A stretch of 64,000 nt of DNA from Burkholderiales bacterium (GTDB lineage Bacteria > Pseudomonadota > Gammaproteobacteria > Burkholderiales > Burkholderiaceae_C): contig CANJJE010000010.1 in the NCBI GenBank assembly GCA_947474755.1, positions 1 to 64,000 of the forward strand, given 5' to 3'. Under the pieces are notes generated by a model. It had not been told where the DNA came from. It ran no database searches and was given only the letters and a program-made list of their open reading frames with translations. The position numbers were made by a program, and so were the translations under genes. Numbering within the stretch: position 1 is the stretch's first letter; the number at the start of each line of letters is the position of its first letter. Of this stretch, positions 37,401 to 44,168 are shown one piece after another.

Positions 37401-39084
37401 GCTCGGGCGCGGTGGCGATGTCGTAGATCTTGCCGTCCGCACCAAGCAGTTTCGTGGTGCCGACCATGCCGGCGCCGTAGCGGTAGCCGCCACCCGACGC
37501 GTCGATCACCGCACCCGAGCGCTGGACGACCGAGCCGCTCGAAGCGATCTGCAGTTCACCGCCCGCAGCGGCCTTTTCAGTCACGGTGCGAGCCACGATG
37601 CCACGGTAGCCACCCAGTTCGAGAATGGCGTTGTCCTGCCGCAGGTCGACGGTGACGAGCGCACCGCGCAACGCGCTGGTTTTCTGGTTGGGCGAGTTGC
37701 GCAACTCGTTCGAGGTGACGCGCAAGCTCTGCACGTTCTTCTTCACGTCGACGTCGGCCCAGGCACCAGCCACGCTGGTGGTGCTGCCGGCGCCGAGATA
37801 GACGCGGGCCGAACCGGGATCGACGCTGTCCGACGCGTTGAGGCTGATGCGCCCGCCAGCCGCCTGCACGGTGCCGCTGTTCTCGATGGTGCGCCCGGCC
37901 ACCGAGATCACGCCGCGGTACGGCAGATAACTCTGGCTGTCGGGGATCGTGGTCTTGTCGGCGGCATCGGGTACCACCTCGGTCACGCTGCCGACTTCGA
38001 ACTTGACACTGCCGGCCTGAATGGCCGCCGTGCCCGCCGGCTCGCCCTCGACGGGCGCGACACGTGCGCGAGCCGTGAGATAGATCGAGCCGTTGCTCTG
38101 CACCGCCGTCTTGGCCGAAATGCGGCCGGCCTGGTTGACCGCCAGCGCCGCCAGGGTCACGTTGCCGCGGTCTGCCGACACATCGCCGGCATTGCGGATC
38201 AGGTGACTGAGGTTCACGCCCCCGCCATCGGGTGCGGCCTCGACCTCGACGACCAACCCGCGCAGGGTGATGTCAGATGAATCGTCGCTGAGCGCCAGAT
38301 AGACCTTGTTGCCGGCCGCCAGGATCACCTGTCCGTCGGGGGCACGGATGACCCCGCCGTTGTTGTCGATGCCGGGCGCGATGAGCATGACCGATCCGCC
38401 GGCGCCGGCCTGCAGGATCGGGGCCGGCGAAGCCGCGTCGCCAGACGAACCGAGCGACAAGGGTGCCGGCCGTGTGCCGTCAGGGCGCGCCGACAGGGTG
38501 TTGCCGAGTTCGTCGTAACCGCCAGCGAAGGCGGGGGTGGTCAGGCCGCCGGCAGTGAGCACGCCCGACAGGAACCGCTGGTTGCTGAGGTTGAGCGTCG
38601 AGGCCACGAGCGACTGCACGTTCACCTGCGCGCCGCGGTCGAACAGGATGCCGTTCTGGTTGATCAGCAGCACCTGCCCGTTGGCCGTGAGCTTGCCCCG
38701 GATGACGCTCGGGTTGGCGTCATAGATGCGGTTGAGTGCCGAGGCCGTGCTGTTGGGCTGACGGAACTGAACCTCGCTGCCCGAACCGATGTTGAACGAG
38801 CGCCAGTCGAGGATGGCGCGCTGGCTGCTCTGATCGATGGTCATCACCGAGCGTGCGGCGCCAGCCGCGGGCGCGTTGACCACGGCGCTGCCGCTGACCA
38901 CGCCGCGCAGCACCGGCAGGGCGTTGGGTGCGATGGCCGCACCGGCAGCCTGCGCCACCGTCGGAAACGAAAACGGCAACGCTCCCAGAACGGCCAGTAC
39001 CGACACGCTGCATGCCGCCCGAACGAGCGGGGTCTGGCGGTTGAAGGGCAGGTAGCGCGAGAGGATGGACAGGCAAGTGCTCAT
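28474..39084 (-). CDS. Giant filamentous-haemagglutinin-type exoprotein (TpsA), HMW-like
   Basis: 3536 residues from the ATG of MSTCLSILSRY; the open frame goes further but lacks a signal. An extended signal peptide of about 47 residues (cleaved near VAQA) precedes a TPS domain (about 50-300) with FRQPNSTASALNRI and INQNGILFDRGAQVNVQSL, the family's NPNGI-like block. Then comes a very long beta-helical region of GG-rich imperfect repeats, and a C-terminal DUF3739-type section (YQTSIQTYGASDIDLWAPGG). On reading the mature sequence I found only two cysteines, in NCKEQDKGC, four residues from the end. The likely transporter is the FhaC-type gene at 46.5-48.1 kb. A sigma-54-type promoter lies about 80 bases upstream. 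Expected role: large surface adhesin. Confidence 0.93.
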   Translation of the reverse strand: MSTCLSILSRYLPFNRQTPLVRAACSVSVLAVLGALPFSFPTVAQAAGAAIAPNALPVLRGVVSGSAVVNAPAAGAARSVMTIDQSSQRAILDWRSFNIGSGSEVQFRQPNSTASALNRIYDANPSVIRGKLTANGQVLLINQNGILFDRGAQVNVQSLVASTLNLSNQRFLSGVLTAGGLTTPAFAGGYDELGNTLSARPDGTRPAPLSLGSSGDAASPAPILQAGAGGSVMLIAPGIDNNGGVIRAPDGQVILAAGNKVYLALSDDSSDITLRGLVVEVEAAPDGGGVNLSHLIRNAGDVSADRGNVTLAALAVNQAGRISAKTAVQSNGSIYLTARARVAPVEGEPAGTAAIQAGSVKFEVGSVTEVVPDAADKTTIPDSQSYLPYRGVISVAGRTIENSGTVQAAGGRISLNASDSVDPGSARVYLGAGSTTSVAGAWADVDVKKNVQSLRVTSNELRNSPNQKTSALRGALVTVDLRQDNAILELGGYRGIVARTVTEKAAAGGELQIASSGSVVQRSGAVIDASGGGYRYGAGMVGTTKLLGADGKIYDIATAPEQRRYSALLDRYERTSTRWNQTVGIANPLGALGAFQDAYVQGLSGGLVTINSSAGLVLDGSLLGGVTVGPRQLASAPRGATLRVGEYLQGQRNFAEGQRIGHITVQQRASDTLGAAFGVGTALTTAQRDAFTLSAEQIFGASTVRGPDLAETGFGSVELNANGRIVVAPDAKIVSQVGGELILRSPQIDIAGDIRLPGGTLTVQPVVPSGDPISAELGSVTERVLVRGGADLSTAGTWVNTSNADGSFVGAPVPSGRLVATTITATTANAAAVSKAIDGGNLTFQLDDPLYQTRFERGSSLDVGGGASIASNKRVTGGKGGKLAIANGVGEPSTSDWLQADLRGYAPGTGGELTLGLARAVIGGGAAPGVLPAATTRLGTSLFSDFGFSKITVNAVDGIDITAGTALRVQQKNWVIDPLSAAQQTSGTAIASFGSLQLLPDAQRSAASVNLAVRGGGQETQPGLNVRDGSSIVTDPRGEVLLSSIGNLAIDGRISAPGGRIGLTLNGPVDLGAADLRIGDSARLSVAGTFVATPNDLGLVQGSVINGGSITLDARRAGLQLDAGSILDVSAVSQTLDVATSGKKPGYTKQAIDGHAGTLTLRSQGRTVLDGSLVGHGGTTAAAGGSFVLESNRADGLSALPDARRIVVTSGNSVVPAEAGISDAALDVAELTASGFEKLRLQSEDRIEFRGSSTLNFERGIRLDAPLIDLTGTSVVTLQGSTVSLGQTLGERQLQSTGDVPVWVMTSGTASPVLATRSGEGELRVKAGSVDLFGSSTVNGTRRTRIESDSDIRLVGRAITFESSSGGQQTSRQTGGLTSAGNLELVAAQITPATRTEYAFAVKDQPSGIDTPDGYIRITGNGRAPSTSYSAGGKVSFSAETITQGGTVRAPLGAIDMKASRLLEFATGSLTSVSGAGVTVPYGTTTSGIIWRYTDGGSAPPETLAAVTSDGKRLTLDAPAVNVRAGATIDLSGGGAVQALEFVPGNGGDNDITLRDNTFAIIPTARLAAMPYDTQTQSQKDVGFGFALGNGRDGVLYDSIQIGAGTLVPAGEYTLLPARYALLPDAFLLELQTGSQYRNLQPGQTTTLATGDVVAAGFRTARGTAVRDSQSVGVVVKPGSAARLSSDYTISGAEFFANAAALERRSAPRSPWDAGRLSIDNASSLAFDGTFRTASASSPTTTAARSSEVDIGGARIAVVDRAGGPTPALGADVLQIEGAALSRLNGSVLLGGKRTDTADGIRITTSASEILVANTAAGAVAIPELILAATDRIDVAAGSVLAGTGTSGGTSPEVIASEASGALVRLSRGAQTRIDRGTAASDATGEVRIAQGASLRADTALLVDATRSTESLGQFRVGGTGGAGGSLSLSSVRVNLGDTARSAVPLSGLVLSNSDLAMFGSLDQFVLRGYGSIDFIGTTQLGSSSLTSLTLDTPLLRGRSDVGGAAPQATLTAVQIDLANSASSVATASTGTGVLQTEAQRLVIGSGSKAVSGFSEVRLAATERVSSQGEGSLRAAAALTIDAPRVVAQGGSLQTISARDDSHVGAPVYSALVLTGTPPALPVMDTRRTELGGRITLEGQRVTVSNSVEARSGQIAVAARGTAPGDGVTLASGAVLDARGQAKSFNGKVVVADGGSVALSSAEGAVLVGAGARIDVSASDAGGGAGRVSLRGAELTLAGNLRGQAAAGARSGSVDIDALTLGDFSGLNTALNAGGFAEERQIRQRQGDLRVAATDDVKARRVSLEADAGRIDVAGTLGSGAAGGGARVQVFAGTGVSLGAGSRVLAAGSLDGARGGEVRVATRSGELDFDSDASIDVRAGRGGPAGSVTFGVARDDSNVMQVARVDGTVLRGNTGGSVGELASVDIEATRSYTVATSVSASDIATFAADHADFIAATDAAPPTLGLRDELGALNGARVLGATEVRSAGDLSLAASWNLADGQWLAGGKPGTLTVRAGGNLTVSQSIGLPNDNLSSGDSWSLRLTAGADLQAANPLATRSTGLAAGQGNLRLQSASAKLRTGTGRIDLAAAGDVSVDNVRATVYTAGRVGVADTANVGRWAVDGGGISVRAGGSLVGATVPAGDLWINEWLRRPRQSNNQFASLQPTDWWSHRPRFQQGVGTLAGGDIDISVGGNISNLAAMLPTSGRTYRDADSVRRVDVQGGGNLAVQAGGDIVGSAFLVGRGTGRVEAGGDIGVGRATQLYVMGASSGDVPERASIDLVAGGSLALQSINNPTAMFVANKDGSDPATGPSFGNQGSFSTFFTYSANSRAGAVAKSGDLSYAAVLTPAWRTFNSVSPINSTHTDISGSFPASLSMVAFEGDMSGPELIDAVTTFPSASATVSFLAGGSMTNVGFYGSDRDPSTVISPNGSFALANIGARQIDGRTGLRPSGSQRRIVSRDGIGAPYVFELQALEGSFVTGGTATDIVLTGPGRLRAGVDVVGVALRMQNLKPGDVSEVRADTGDFRAPVALEIAGPGRLLVQAGRNVDLGTATLAQGSAGDVGGLVATGNNGNTQLPFADSARISVVAGASGPIDVNRMDAAYAEIIALNGVSADIIDLYRQLGTEPDASLVTGAADIAALAARDPVYARFVALDQKAPRALAAYKAAIATQELPLGPTADSTAAADLYRLLNSETDVAKLQQAGSIAALANAPGGAAYQAFVGLDQRYPKVFADYVQRRGKGALPTGVTPIVFSSALAEVVAQVVPEGSVSGGNITSYQTSIQTYGASDIDLWAPGGDIVVGLTTPRSDKTVGVLTNSGGAVRSVLSGDFNINQGKVITAQGGDILLFSSQGSIDAGRGAKTTVATPAPRRRPILDAEGNQVGVEVTIPAGATGSGIQTLSSDPDGLGPLAAAKAGDVYLFAPAGTIDAGEAGIRSSGNIVINAQTVLNGSNISVAGSSTGVPVATTGSLATSLAGSGTANNSKAAEDAAASATHAARAAAAAEGLQKPTILTVEVLGFGDKNCKEQDKGCLAK

Positions 39085-39160
39085 GAAATCAGATTCTGCT
39101 GAGCGGCCGTGACACTCGTTCTCTGTTGGCCATGATCCGAACGGGTCACCCTGCATGGAC

Positions 39161-39176
39161 GGCAACTGTCTTGCCA
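39161..39176 (-). promoter_or_regulatory. Candidate sigma-54 promoter of tpsA
   Basis: On the minus strand the sequence TGGCAAGACAGTTGCC has GG and GC at exactly the spacing of the -24/-12 consensus (TGGCAC-N5-TTGCA). It lies 77-92 bases before the tpsA start codon, giving a leader of about 65 bases. Sigma-54 promoters need an enhancer-binding activator; none is in this window. Confidence 0.55.
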
Positions 39177-39208
39177 CTGTCTTGCCACTGTCATGCGCCT
39201 GTCTCGCC
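39165..39208. repeat. Four 11-bp phased direct repeats in the tpsA/glycosyltransferase divergent region
   Basis: ACTGTCTTGCC occurs at 39165-39175 and 39176-39186, then degenerate copies ACTGTCATGCG (39187-39197) and CCTGTCTCGCC (39198-39208). The 11-bp step is close to one helical turn. The first copy is part of the sigma-54 candidate, and the others lie just upstream of it relative to tpsA. They could be activator sites or chance slippage. Confidence 0.7.
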
Positions 39209-39278
39209 CGCCCGCTACAAACCTCCGGTTCCAGCGGAACGTGGGCAAGGCCGCGTGCCGCAACCCTTTGCCCGCAGC

Positions 39279-41327
39279 ATGACCCGAACTCCTGTCGTCC
39301 CGTCCGCCCCCATCGACCTGGCTGAACTGCTGGCTGCGGCCCACACGCTGCACGAGGCCGGCTGCGTCGCCGAGGCTGAAAGGGCCTACCGGAGTGTGCT
39401 GAAGCGCGAGCCATCTTCTGCACCCGCGTTGCATGGCCTGGCTTGCGTGCTGGCGCTGCAGAACCGCTACGCCGAAGCCGTGCCGACCTTTCGACGCGCC
39501 GTCGCTGCCCTGCCCGACCACGCGCAACTGCACGTCGATCTGGCGCAGGCGCTGCGTGGCGTGGGGCTGAACGAGGAGGCGGCCGTTCATTTCGACCGCG
39601 CAGCAGCCCTGCAGCCGACCGATCGGCACCTGGATTTGCTGGCGCGCCTGCAGCGCGCCACGCTGTTCGACGAGCAGGGCAACGACGACCGTGCGCTGGC
39701 CGAGTTCGAAGACGCGGTGAAGCATCACCCCGAGTCGGCCGATGCCTGGGCGGGCCTGGGCATGGTTCAGCTGCATATGGTGGGCGCTGCCGAGGCCGAA
39801 GCCAGCTTCAGACGAACGCTGCAACTCGACCCCGAGCGGCCCGACGTGATCGAGCGGTTCGGGCAGGTGCTTCAGGACCTGCGCCAGTACGAGGACGCCG
39901 CGCTGGTGTTCGAGCGCCTGATGTCACGCTGGCCGGATCGGCCCCTGGTGCCCGGCCGCCTGATGCACTCCAAGATGCTGACGGCCGACTGGACCTCGCT
40001 GAACATCCTGCAACGGCGAATCGAAAGCGGTCTGGCGGCCGGCCAGATGATCACCGAGCCCTTCGGCCTGCAGGGCTACTGCGCCTCGCCTGAACTGCTG
40101 TTGGCAGGGGCAAAGATCAATGCGGCCGCCCGCTTTCCCGACCGCTCGGCCGTCCTGCCCATCGCCACGATCGGGCGCGGCGAGAAGTTGCGCGTGGGCT
40201 ACGTGGCGGGCGAATTCCGCAACCAGGCGACCTCGGTGCTGCTGACCGAAGTGCTGGAGATGCACGACAAGACCCGTTTCGACATCGTGGCGTTCGACAA
40301 CGGCTGGGACGACCAGAGCGCCCTGCGTCGGCGCATCGAAGCCGCGGTGCCCATCGTGCCGATCCGCAAGATCGACAACCTGGCCGCCGCACGGCTGGTG
40401 CGGGAGCACCGCATCGACATCCTCGTCAACCTCAACGGCTACTTCGGCCTCACGCGCACGCCCTTGTTCTCGCTGCGCCCCGCAGCCATCCAGGTCAACT
40501 ACCTGGGATTCCCGGGCACCATCGGTGCGCCCTACATCGACTACATCGTGGCAGACGCCACCGTCATTCCCGACGACCTGCACCACTGCTACACGGAAAA
40601 GGTGGTGACGCTGCCCGACAGCTACCAGCCCAACGATTCGCAACGGCGAGTCGCGCCGGGCGTCACACGCGCCGACGCCGGGCTGCCGGAAGGCGCTTTC
40701 GTGTTCTGCTGCATGAACAACGTCTACAAGATCATGCCGGCGATGTTCGATGTGTGGATGCGCCTGCTGCAGCGCGTGCCGGGCAGTGTGCTGATGCTGC
40801 TGAGCGACGTGCCCGAGGCGCAACTCAACCTGCACTACGAGGTCAAGGAGCGCGGCGTCGACCCCGAGCGCCTGCTGTTCGGCACGCCCTGGGCCAACGA
40901 ACGTCACCTGGCCCGCCTGCGCCTGTGTGATCTGTTCCTGGACACCTGGCCCTACAACGCCCACACCACGGGCAGCGATGCCTTGCTGGCGGGCCTTCCG
41001 GTACTGACCTGCATGGGTCGCAGCTTTCCCAGCCGGGTGGGGGCGAGCTTGCTGCGGGCCGCGGGCCTGCCCGAACTGGTGACGCAGTCCTTCGAAGCCT
41101 ATGAAGCCATGGCCCTGAAACTGGCCACCGAGCCGGGCACACTGGCCGCGCTGCGCAAGCGCCTGGGCGAGCAGTTGCCGACCTGCGCGCTCTACGACAC
41201 GCCGCGCTACACCCGGCACCTCGAAGCCGCGTACGAGCAGATGGGGGCCCGGGCCCGGGCGGGACTGGCGCCAGCGGCGTTTGCCGTGGCGCGCGAGCCC
41301 ATCACGCCGCCACAGCCTCCAGCTTGA
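39279..41327 (+). CDS. TPR-GT41 (OGT/SPINDLY-like) glycosyltransferase 1
   Basis: 682 residues from the ATG of MTRTPVVPSAP. Tetratricopeptide repeats fill about residues 15-230 (AYRSVLKREPSSAPALHGLACVL). The GT41 catalytic region follows (about 300-660): LRVGYVAGEFRNQATS, RIDILVNLNGYFG, VNYLGFPGTIGAPYIDYIVAD, CCMNNVYKIMP with the Lys matching Lys842 of human OGT, and DTWPYNAHTTGSDALLAGLP. The residue that matches the active-site His498 of OGT (NHPTS) is Gln here (NQATS). Such enzymes attach sugars to proteins in the cytoplasm. It is divergent from tpsA and 142 bases from the convergent secreted-protein gene, so the adhesin is a good candidate substrate. Confidence 0.9.
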   Translation: MTRTPVVPSAPIDLAELLAAAHTLHEAGCVAEAERAYRSVLKREPSSAPALHGLACVLALQNRYAEAVPTFRRAVAALPDHAQLHVDLAQALRGVGLNEEAAVHFDRAAALQPTDRHLDLLARLQRATLFDEQGNDDRALAEFEDAVKHHPESADAWAGLGMVQLHMVGAAEAEASFRRTLQLDPERPDVIERFGQVLQDLRQYEDAALVFERLMSRWPDRPLVPGRLMHSKMLTADWTSLNILQRRIESGLAAGQMITEPFGLQGYCASPELLLAGAKINAAARFPDRSAVLPIATIGRGEKLRVGYVAGEFRNQATSVLLTEVLEMHDKTRFDIVAFDNGWDDQSALRRRIEAAVPIVPIRKIDNLAAARLVREHRIDILVNLNGYFGLTRTPLFSLRPAAIQVNYLGFPGTIGAPYIDYIVADATVIPDDLHHCYTEKVVTLPDSYQPNDSQRRVAPGVTRADAGLPEGAFVFCCMNNVYKIMPAMFDVWMRLLQRVPGSVLMLLSDVPEAQLNLHYEVKERGVDPERLLFGTPWANERHLARLRLCDLFLDTWPYNAHTTGSDALLAGLPVLTCMGRSFPSRVGASLLRAAGLPELVTQSFEAYEAMALKLATEPGTLAALRKRLGEQLPTCALYDTPRYTRHLEAAYEQMGARARAGLAPAAFAVAREPITPPQPPA

Positions 41328-41393
41328 AGCGCATCTGAACCAGGCGCAGGCGACCGCAGCCCCGCCGACCCAGCGCGTGGCGCCCTGAAAACG

Positions 41394-41423
41394 GAAAAAA
41401 GCCGGCGTCCCTGCGAACGCCGA
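41394..41423 (-). terminator. Terminator of the secreted-protein gene
   Basis: CGGCGT (41403-41408) and ACGCCG (41417-41422) form a hairpin which on the minus strand is followed by GCTTTTTT. It lies 46 bases after the stop of the minus-strand secreted-protein gene and between two convergent genes. Confidence 0.75.
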
Positions 41424-41468
41424 CTCACTGTTCAGCACGCCACCTTGCGGTGGCGTCTCAAACCGTCA

Positions 41469-42938
41469 TCAGAACGCAGCTGCCTTGCCCGACTGGCAGT
41501 TGTTCAGATCGGTACCACCCACCAGGCGCGACCAGGGGTTGCGCGCGGTCGTGCCGGCGTAGTCGGCCACGGGGACTGTCGCATTCAGCGCGTCCAGCGC
41601 CACCAGGCCGGAAGGCCCGAAGGTCTGGTTGCTGCCGTTGATGACCTCGACAGTGGCTGGATTGGCGAAGCCATTCTTGAATGCGGTGAGGTAGGCGGCG
41701 TAGCCCAGCGCCGAGGCGGTCGGCAGCGTGCTGCCAATCCGGGTGTTCAGCGACACGTCGGTGTATTGCGTGTACTGGCCCGAAGCCACGCCCGCATAGG
41801 TAGGCGCCACGCCATTGATCTTGACGAAGCGGATCGAGCCACCTGCTACCTGCTTGTACTCGGTCGACAGCACGCCGACCGCCGCACGGGCGCCCTCCTG
41901 GTGCTTGTTCATGCAGGTGAGGACCTGGTTGCTGCCGCTGTTGTTCACGACGAGGTTGCTGCCGTCACACAAGGTATTGGCCGCTGTGTTGTCCGCAGCA
42001 TTCGGGCCGGAAACGAACAGGTCCGTGCCGGAGTAACACTGCCGGGCGGCACCGGCCGTCGAATTCGGCGTCTTGGCAATCACGGCCTCGAAGGACTTCT
42101 GGGTTCCGGAGGTCGATACGCGGCGAGCCACGTAGACGGTGTCGTCAGCCAGGCCGGTATCTTGGCCCAGCAGGGCTGACCAGGTCTGCCCTTCCTGCGT
42201 GTACAGGCTGGTGAGTTGCGCCTGCGACAACGAAGGCATGTTGGCCTCGGTGAGGCTGCCGACCGTCTTGCTTTGCTGCGCCTGCAGGATCTCGTAGATG
42301 TTCTTCGTTACCGGCACGCCGAAGATGACGGACACCAGCGCTTCAGACTTCAGATTGTTGAAGCCGGACGAATTGCCGAAGAACTGCGGCTCCACGTCCG
42401 AGATGCCGATGTAGGACACGGCATTGGACGTATTGGCGGTGTTGTTGAACGTGCCAGTGCACAGCGTGTCGACGAACGAGGGCAGCGGGTTCGTGCCGTC
42501 GAGGTCTTGCGACGCCGTCACGGTCGCGCTCGCGCAGTTGGCGGTGAGCTTGCTCAGGTCGATGAACGGGATCGAGGTGGCGTTGTTGACGTTTTGCACG
42601 CCACCACCCGAACCGCCCTGGGAGTACTTGTAGACCGCCAGCTTGGTTGCGCCGGAGCGCGGGGTCACCTTGGTGGTGTCGATGTTGCAGAACAGCACCG
42701 AGTTGTTCGAGATCGAATAGCGGTGGATGGTGTTGCCGGGCCCTGTGGACAGGCACAGGCGCAGGGCCGAGGCAAAGAAGCCTGGGTCCACCGCCGTGGC
42801 GCCGGACGCGCGGATGTTCATCGTGTCGCCGGAGAACTCGCTGGTGTTGGTGTATTGGTTGGCGGTCAGCGCGAAGGACGGCGTGGCCGAAACGGCGCAC
42901 AGGCTGGCCACAGCCATCGAGATACGGGTCAGTTTCAT
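41469..42938 (-). CDS. Secreted cysteine-containing protein, possibly periplasmic-binding-protein-like
   Basis: 489 residues from the ATG of MKLTRISMAVASL; a further upstream frame adds 18 codons without a signal. A signal peptide ends near SFALTA. The mature part has eight cysteines, enough for four disulfides, and is rich in Asn, Ser and Thr. IRASGATAVDPGFFASAL near the N-terminus and SYIGISDVEPQFFGNSSGF in the middle recall the phosphate-binding protein (PstS) fold, where a Ser-rich turn and IGxSD segments are common, but no phosphate site is certain. The call of a binding-protein fold is weak. It lies downstream of the VPLPA-CTERM gene on the same strand and may be secreted by the neighbouring type II-like machine. 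Confidence 0.65.
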   Translation of the reverse strand: MKLTRISMAVASLCAVSATPSFALTANQYTNTSEFSGDTMNIRASGATAVDPGFFASALRLCLSTGPGNTIHRYSISNNSVLFCNIDTTKVTPRSGATKLAVYKYSQGGSGGGVQNVNNATSIPFIDLSKLTANCASATVTASQDLDGTNPLPSFVDTLCTGTFNNTANTSNAVSYIGISDVEPQFFGNSSGFNNLKSEALVSVIFGVPVTKNIYEILQAQQSKTVGSLTEANMPSLSQAQLTSLYTQEGQTWSALLGQDTGLADDTVYVARRVSTSGTQKSFEAVIAKTPNSTAGAARQCYSGTDLFVSGPNAADNTAANTLCDGSNLVVNNSGSNQVLTCMNKHQEGARAAVGVLSTEYKQVAGGSIRFVKINGVAPTYAGVASGQYTQYTDVSLNTRIGSTLPTASALGYAAYLTAFKNGFANPATVEVINGSNQTFGPSGLVALDALNATVPVADYAGTTARNPWSRLVGGTDLNNCQSGKAAAF

Positions 42939-42986
42939 GGGATTTCCAATCGTGAGAATTGAGACGAGGAAGTCAGTGCAGACCGA

Positions 42987-43017
42987 TCCCATCCGATGCG
43001 CACAGCGACGGATGGGA
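42987..43017 (-). repeat. Intercistronic hairpin between the VPLPA-CTERM and secreted-protein genes
   Basis: TCCCATCCG (42987-42995) pairs perfectly with CGGATGGGA (43009-43017). No T run follows on either strand, so it is more likely an mRNA-stabilising or attenuating hairpin than a terminator; the two genes are 116 bases apart. Confidence 0.6.
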
Positions 43018-43054
43018 GCGAGGTCGGCTGACAGTCAGGTTGCAGACCCGGACC

Positions 43055-43876
43055 TCAGGCCTGGGCAGCAGCGTTGCGGCGACGAGCGATACCACCCAGG
43101 GCCACCAAGCCGACACCCATCAGCCAGGCGGTGGCTGGCAATGGCACCGGGGACAAGGTGTACGAGAAGTCACCGTTGGCAGCCAGGTTCACGGAAGCGA
43201 AGCCGGCTGAATTACCGTAGATACCGCCGTTGGCCAGCGTCGAGGTGCCACCGGTTGCCGCGGTACGTGTGAAGTAGAACAGGCTGGCGCTCTGACCCAC
43301 CGCGGCCAGGCCATCGGCACCCAGACCGAAGTTGGTAGCCCATGCTTCGGCGGCGTTGGTACCCGTCTTCGACAGGGTGCCCGGGTTGAAGAACGCCTCC
43401 AGGCCACCGGCATTGGCTGTACCGACGAAGTTGGTGATTTGACCGTTGGAAGCCGTTTCCGCCGTGTTCACCGACGAAGTGATGATGCGCGAGACACCGG
43501 TGGCGGTCGAAGAGATGGAGTCCACGGCGTTCACGAACCATTTCACGTCGGCAGGCGTTTGAGCGCCGTACCAGGTGCCGAAGGCGGCATCAGCAAAGTT
43601 CGTGGTGTTTCCGGCGTTGAGGATCAGGCCACCGACAGGGGTCTTGTTGCCGACGATCGACGAGCCGATGACGCCCACCGAATTCAACGCACCGCTCGGC
43701 AGGAAGGTGCTGAGCGTGAAGCCCAGGTCGCGCATGTAGTAGGCGTTGGTCGAGGTGTTGAAGGCCGTCAGGACCAGGGACCCGCTTTGGCCCTGGGTGG
43801 TGATGTCCGCTTGCGCGGCGCCGGCCAGCGAAGCCAGCGCGGCTGCGGCAGCGATCATCTTGAGCTTGAATTTCAT
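43055..43876 (-). CDS. VPLPA-CTERM exosortase-type surface protein
   Basis: 273 residues. A signal peptide (about 1-23, ending AQA) precedes a Gly/Ser/Thr/Asn-rich, strand-rich body of unknown function. The end is the sorting signal: VPLPATAW near residue 244, a hydrophobic helix (LMGVGLVALGG) and a basic tail [10 protein letters not shown]. Proteins with this tripartite tail are cut and transferred by exosortases, and are often exported with exopolysaccharide. No exosortase gene is in the window. It is followed by the secreted-protein gene and preceded by a 292-base leader region. The EpsA-like regulator four genes upstream also points to an exosortase/exopolysaccharide programme. Confidence 0.85.
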   Translation of the reverse strand: MKFKLKMIAAAAALASLAGAAQADITTQGQSGSLVLTAFNTSTNAYYMRDLGFTLSTFLPSGALNSVGVIGSSIVGNKTPVGGLILNAGNTTNFADAAFGTWYGAQTPADVKWFVNAVDSISSTATGVSRIITSSVNTAETASNGQITNFVGTANAGGLEAFFNPGTLSKTGTNAAEAWATNFGLGADGLAAVGQSASLFYFTRTAATGGTSTLANGGIYGNSAGFASVNLAANGDFSYTLSPVPLPATAWLMGVGLVALGGIARRRNAAAQA

Positions 43877-43953
43877 GTTGAGTTCTCTCCTGGGTTGATA
43901 TGGGGATAACGCTGTGCCGTTGCGGTAACTGACGCCAGCAAAGCCTCCGGTCC

Positions 43954-43994
43954 GGCATCGGTATGCCTCCCTGAAGCGGGAACCTTCCGATGCC
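43954..43994 (-). promoter_or_regulatory. Leader hairpin upstream of the VPLPA-CTERM gene
   Basis: GGCATCGG (43954-43961) pairs perfectly with CCGATGCC (43987-43994), with an inner CTCCCTGAAGCGGGA hairpin, 78 bases before the start codon. This may be a structured 5' leader; no known riboswitch class is matched on this strand. Confidence 0.45.
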
Positions 43995-44046
43995 CGAGAC
44001 TGTAGAAATCTCCTGTGTCACGTCTCTACGTGCGATTTGCCCGAAC

Positions 44047-44064
44047 CTAGCCCTTCCGGCCTAG
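44047..44064. promoter_or_regulatory. CTAG-ended imperfect dyad, possible operator
   Basis: CTAGCCCTTCCGGCCTAG has CTAG at both ends and one mismatch within the arms. CTAG is rare in high-GC bacterial DNA, and the layout of an about 18-bp dyad is usual for LuxR/NarL-type regulators. It lies in the 292-base gap between the VPLPA-CTERM gene and glycosyltransferase 2. Confidence 0.35.
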
Positions 44065-44168
44065 TGACATGGCCGCCCGCCTCAGGGCGGTTGCACACGG
44101 GAAGCGAGGACACCACGGCAGCGTGTCGCGGGCGTGACACAAAAGGCGCCGCCCCTGGCCCGTTCGGG

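Noticed and set aside
39165-39208. CRISPR-like or plasmid iteron array
   Set aside because: Repeats are only 11 bp, directly adjoining without spacers, and no cas or rep genes are present.
43925-43995. GCAAAGCCTCCGGTCC on the plus strand looks like part of a c-di-GMP-I (GEMM) riboswitch
   Set aside because: The other half of the aptamer, with its GNRA loop and GGGACGC block, is missing, and the downstream genes lie on the opposite strand.
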